Assembly: GCF_963662255.1 (NCBI RefSeq)
Contig: NC_085067.1
Location: 62,001-126,000 of the forward strand
Length of the DNA: 64,000 nt
Direction of reading: 5' to 3'
Source: Cinclus cinclus
Taxonomy: Eukaryota > Chordata > Aves > Passeriformes > Cinclidae
Program-made: the position numbers and the translations under genes
Part shown: positions 61,400 through 64,000 of the stretch, in pieces
Position numbering within the stretch: position 1 is the stretch's first letter
Layout: each line of letters begins with the position of its first letter
Notes under the pieces: model-generated
The model's database searches: none
The model's input: the letters and a program-made list of their open reading frames with translations, nothing else
What the model was told of the DNA's origin: nothing

Positions 61400-64000
61400 A
61401 ACTGCCAAAGCAACAGGTGTCTGTGGTGTCACTCATGCCACAAGAACAGAGCCATATTAGGACTTTCACTTTATGGCCTTAAGGATTACCCTAACTAGTC
61501 CTATTTCTAGGTAGTTTGGTTCCAGACAAATCAGAGCAACTTTGTTTTTTCTTACTGTTGCTTTAGATAGCATTTTGGCAGTTGAGTTAAACATTGCTTT
61601 TGTGCTGCATCTTGTCTTTTAGTTCTACATGGCAATTTGTTACTACAATTAAGGTAAACTCTTGCAGCTACTAATATCTATATTAGCATTAGCTATGTGA
61701 ATAGCTAATATCGCAGTGGAAGTGTATTTTGGTTATGTATACTTAGCATTTGATACTTGCATTTTGCTTCTAATTACTTTTAAAAAATAACATTCATTTG
61801 ACAAGCCTTTTTTGGGAGGTCATTCAGTATAACAAGGTTTAGTCTTTCAAACTAAAGCAAGTATTTCTCAGATTTTTAGAATTAAACAGCAGGGTTTTTT
61901 TCCTTCGTAAGCTTTGTGCAGGCTTCTCCGATTATGTTCACTCTAAAATGAAACTTCAAACGAAAGACTGATTTGGGAAATTCTGCTCTACTTGATAATT
62001 TTTAAGATGTGCATGTCACCAAGTAGTTCCAGTGGTACTAAAATTTTAATAGTATCAAGTATAAAAATGAAAAGCATTCAATTATGATTTATATATGAGT
62101 ATTGATTTTAAACTTGGTCACAATGGTTTTTTCTTGTCAAATCAAACTATTTTAAAACATTGAAACAGTTAATGAGGCCTGGAAACATGAAAGCAACCCT
62201 TTCAGCCTGAAGACTTCTAGATTTTCAGATGACTGAGCATTTTAGCTTCTGTTATTTCTTGATGTAGTGTTTGTGTGTGTTTTGTGGGCTGGTTTTTAGA
62301 GTTTTTAAACAACTTTTCTATATGGAAATATAGAAAAGTATAGTATCTCCAAATTATTCTTTGCATGTCATGAAACTATAAAGCTTTCACAAAAATGTTC
62401 TTATTAGTGAAGTGCTGCCTTCTAGGACTTCTGAAAAGGAAGGAAAGTTGGAATTTTTTGAAACCTTGACCTCCAGTCTAAGTATTATTTCAGGCAGATC
62501 AAACAGCCTCTATTTATGATGTTTCCACCAGCTACTTGGACATGTACAATTATGATCAAATATTTATCAAATTACTGGTAAAAAAAATCAGTGACACTGT
62601 TTATTTAAAGGCAAGGAAGGTTTTATTTAAGTGGCTAATCTGTTTTAAGATTTTAAAAACCAGCTCACATCAAAATCTATAGCAGTTGTAGAAATTTTAC
62701 TCCTTATTTCATATTAAGAAATTGATTATTGTACATTTTTTAATCTTTACAAGGCAGCCATAAGAAATAAACATTTGTCACCAGATAGAATCTTCTCACT
62801 GACAATATTTAAAATACGCACTTAATAAAACTATAGACTGAAAGAACACCTACAATTTCAAGTTTTCTTGTATGAATTCAGTTGTAAGGGGACTGCCCCT
62901 TTTCTCCCCCACAAACAGAAAAACAAGTTATGCATAAGCCTTGGGGTTCTGTGAGAGTCCTGCCATTCTGGGCTGTACACCAGTCATCCAGGAATAACCC
63001 TACCTTTCAAACTTGCTATCTGTAACTCATTTTTCAATGCTGCAGTCTCTGGTATACCATCTCTCAGCATGTCAAAGTAAACCTGCCTCTCTCCTTTCTC
63101 CCTCCTAAGTTCTATACATCCATACAAATGACAAATGAACTACAAAAGTTATCTTCCCCAGTAATAATTCCTGTCTGTTGGGCTTGACTTAAAATGAGCG
63201 AAAGAGCCAACACATGACTTCAATTCCAGACTCCATGGCACAGGATTCTAGCTGTTCCAGGCCTTATTTCTGAAAAACAAATCTTTTCATCCAGAAAAAT
63301 GTGTTATTACTTCCATTTTTATGGGCGTTCTGGATTTAGGCTCATCTGCAGGAACATATAGTTACCTTGAGTGACTAAACATCATGGAAGTCTTAATTAC
63401 CTTGACAAATCCACTATTTCTGCTTAAGCTTTGACCACAGACCATGAGGAATCACTGCTCTTAGAGAAGCTGAGAAAGGTAGGCTGGAAAGTTTATAGGA
63501 ATTCTATCCTGTACCAGCTCCAGATGAGGATGGAAGTGCCACTTTCTCCCCTGCATGCCTGACATGAACAATTCAATGCAGAGATCTTGAGTTCGTATGC
63601 CACATGTCACTCTCTAATCAAAAGAATTATGAAATTGTGGTGCATAATCCTCATCTCTCCATTATCAAGCCAATGAGTTTACCAAAAAGACAGCCATGCT
63701 CAAATTGTCTAGTCCTATGAAGATGTACTCACCTTTCTGGAGCCTAAATGGCAAGAGGGAAAATAACTGGGGAAAATCCTACTTGTCCAGTAACAACTGT
63801 TGGACCTACAAATTTTAAAACTTAAAAAATACCTACTGGTTTCTGGTGTTTTAAATGCTTATTAAAAAAAAAAAAAAAGCTTTTAGCAAATTTAAAACAG
63901 AAAACTACATAGAAAGAATGGAAAAAATAATTTTTCCCTTCCTAAATTTGTTCCATGAAGGACATGATGATACTATAGATATAAGTACTGAGGATTTCTT
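61400..64000. other. Downstream region with no coding exon
   Basis: AT-rich sequence with no open segment that looks coding on either strand. On minus, AATAAA occurs at 62600-62605 and 62622-62627, so the DNA to its right could be the 3' UTR of a minus-strand gene outside the window. No interspersed repeat is recognised. Confidence 0.4.

Overview
The window is nuclear DNA from a bird, most likely a passerine. The reasons are spliced vertebrate genes in compact loci, several 3' fragments of CR1 LINEs (the dominant avian retroposon), and a degenerate tRNA-Ile-like, CR1-tailed SINE of the kind known from passerines. There are no bacterial operons, CRISPR arrays or prokaryotic mobile elements.

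Layout. (1) Positions 1-15540 are one uninterrupted satellite array of 192-bp and 201-bp monomers, organised into a higher-order repeat of 7638 bp. One complete copy is present (241-7878), followed by a second (7879-15324) that lacks a single 192-bp monomer. Each higher-order unit carries an internal 2743-bp tandem duplication. Both monomer lengths are multiples of three, so one frame stays open for up to 649 codons. (2) Positions 15541-18410 form a low-complexity edge: AT-rich sequence, a hexanucleotide microsatellite, about 1 kb of C/A-rich CCCCAAAATTCC-like sequence, and then about 0.6 kb of its G/T-rich near reverse complement. (3) Positions 18411-22150 hold no gene I can support.

(4) Four protein-coding genes follow, all identified by reading exons and splice phases. 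SMTNL2 is on + with 8 coding exons, 22587-38462, and encodes a smoothelin-like calponin-homology protein. TEKT1 is on + with 7 coding exons, 44789-49125, and encodes an axonemal tektin. FBXO39 is on - with 3 coding exons, 53198 down to 50046, and encodes an F-box protein; it converges tail-to-tail on TEKT1. PIMREG/FAM64A is on + with 4 coding exons, 56418-60824, and encodes a mitotic regulator; it sits behind a CpG-rich promoter with two CCAAT boxes and a CHR-type TTCAAA element. The set corresponds to genes of human 17p13. (5) From about 61400 to the end I see no coding exon, only a hint of the 3' end of a minus-strand gene beyond the window.

The genes are not a functional pathway. They are neighbours by synteny: a cytoskeletal adaptor, a cilium/flagellum structural protein, an E3-ligase adaptor and a cell-cycle protein. 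The most notable points are the higher-order, frame-preserving satellite, a well-supported GC-AG intron in TEKT1, a changed residue in the tektin signature nonapeptide, the inverted C-rich/G-rich low-complexity block, and the cell-cycle promoter architecture beside an 11-copy TTTCCC array.
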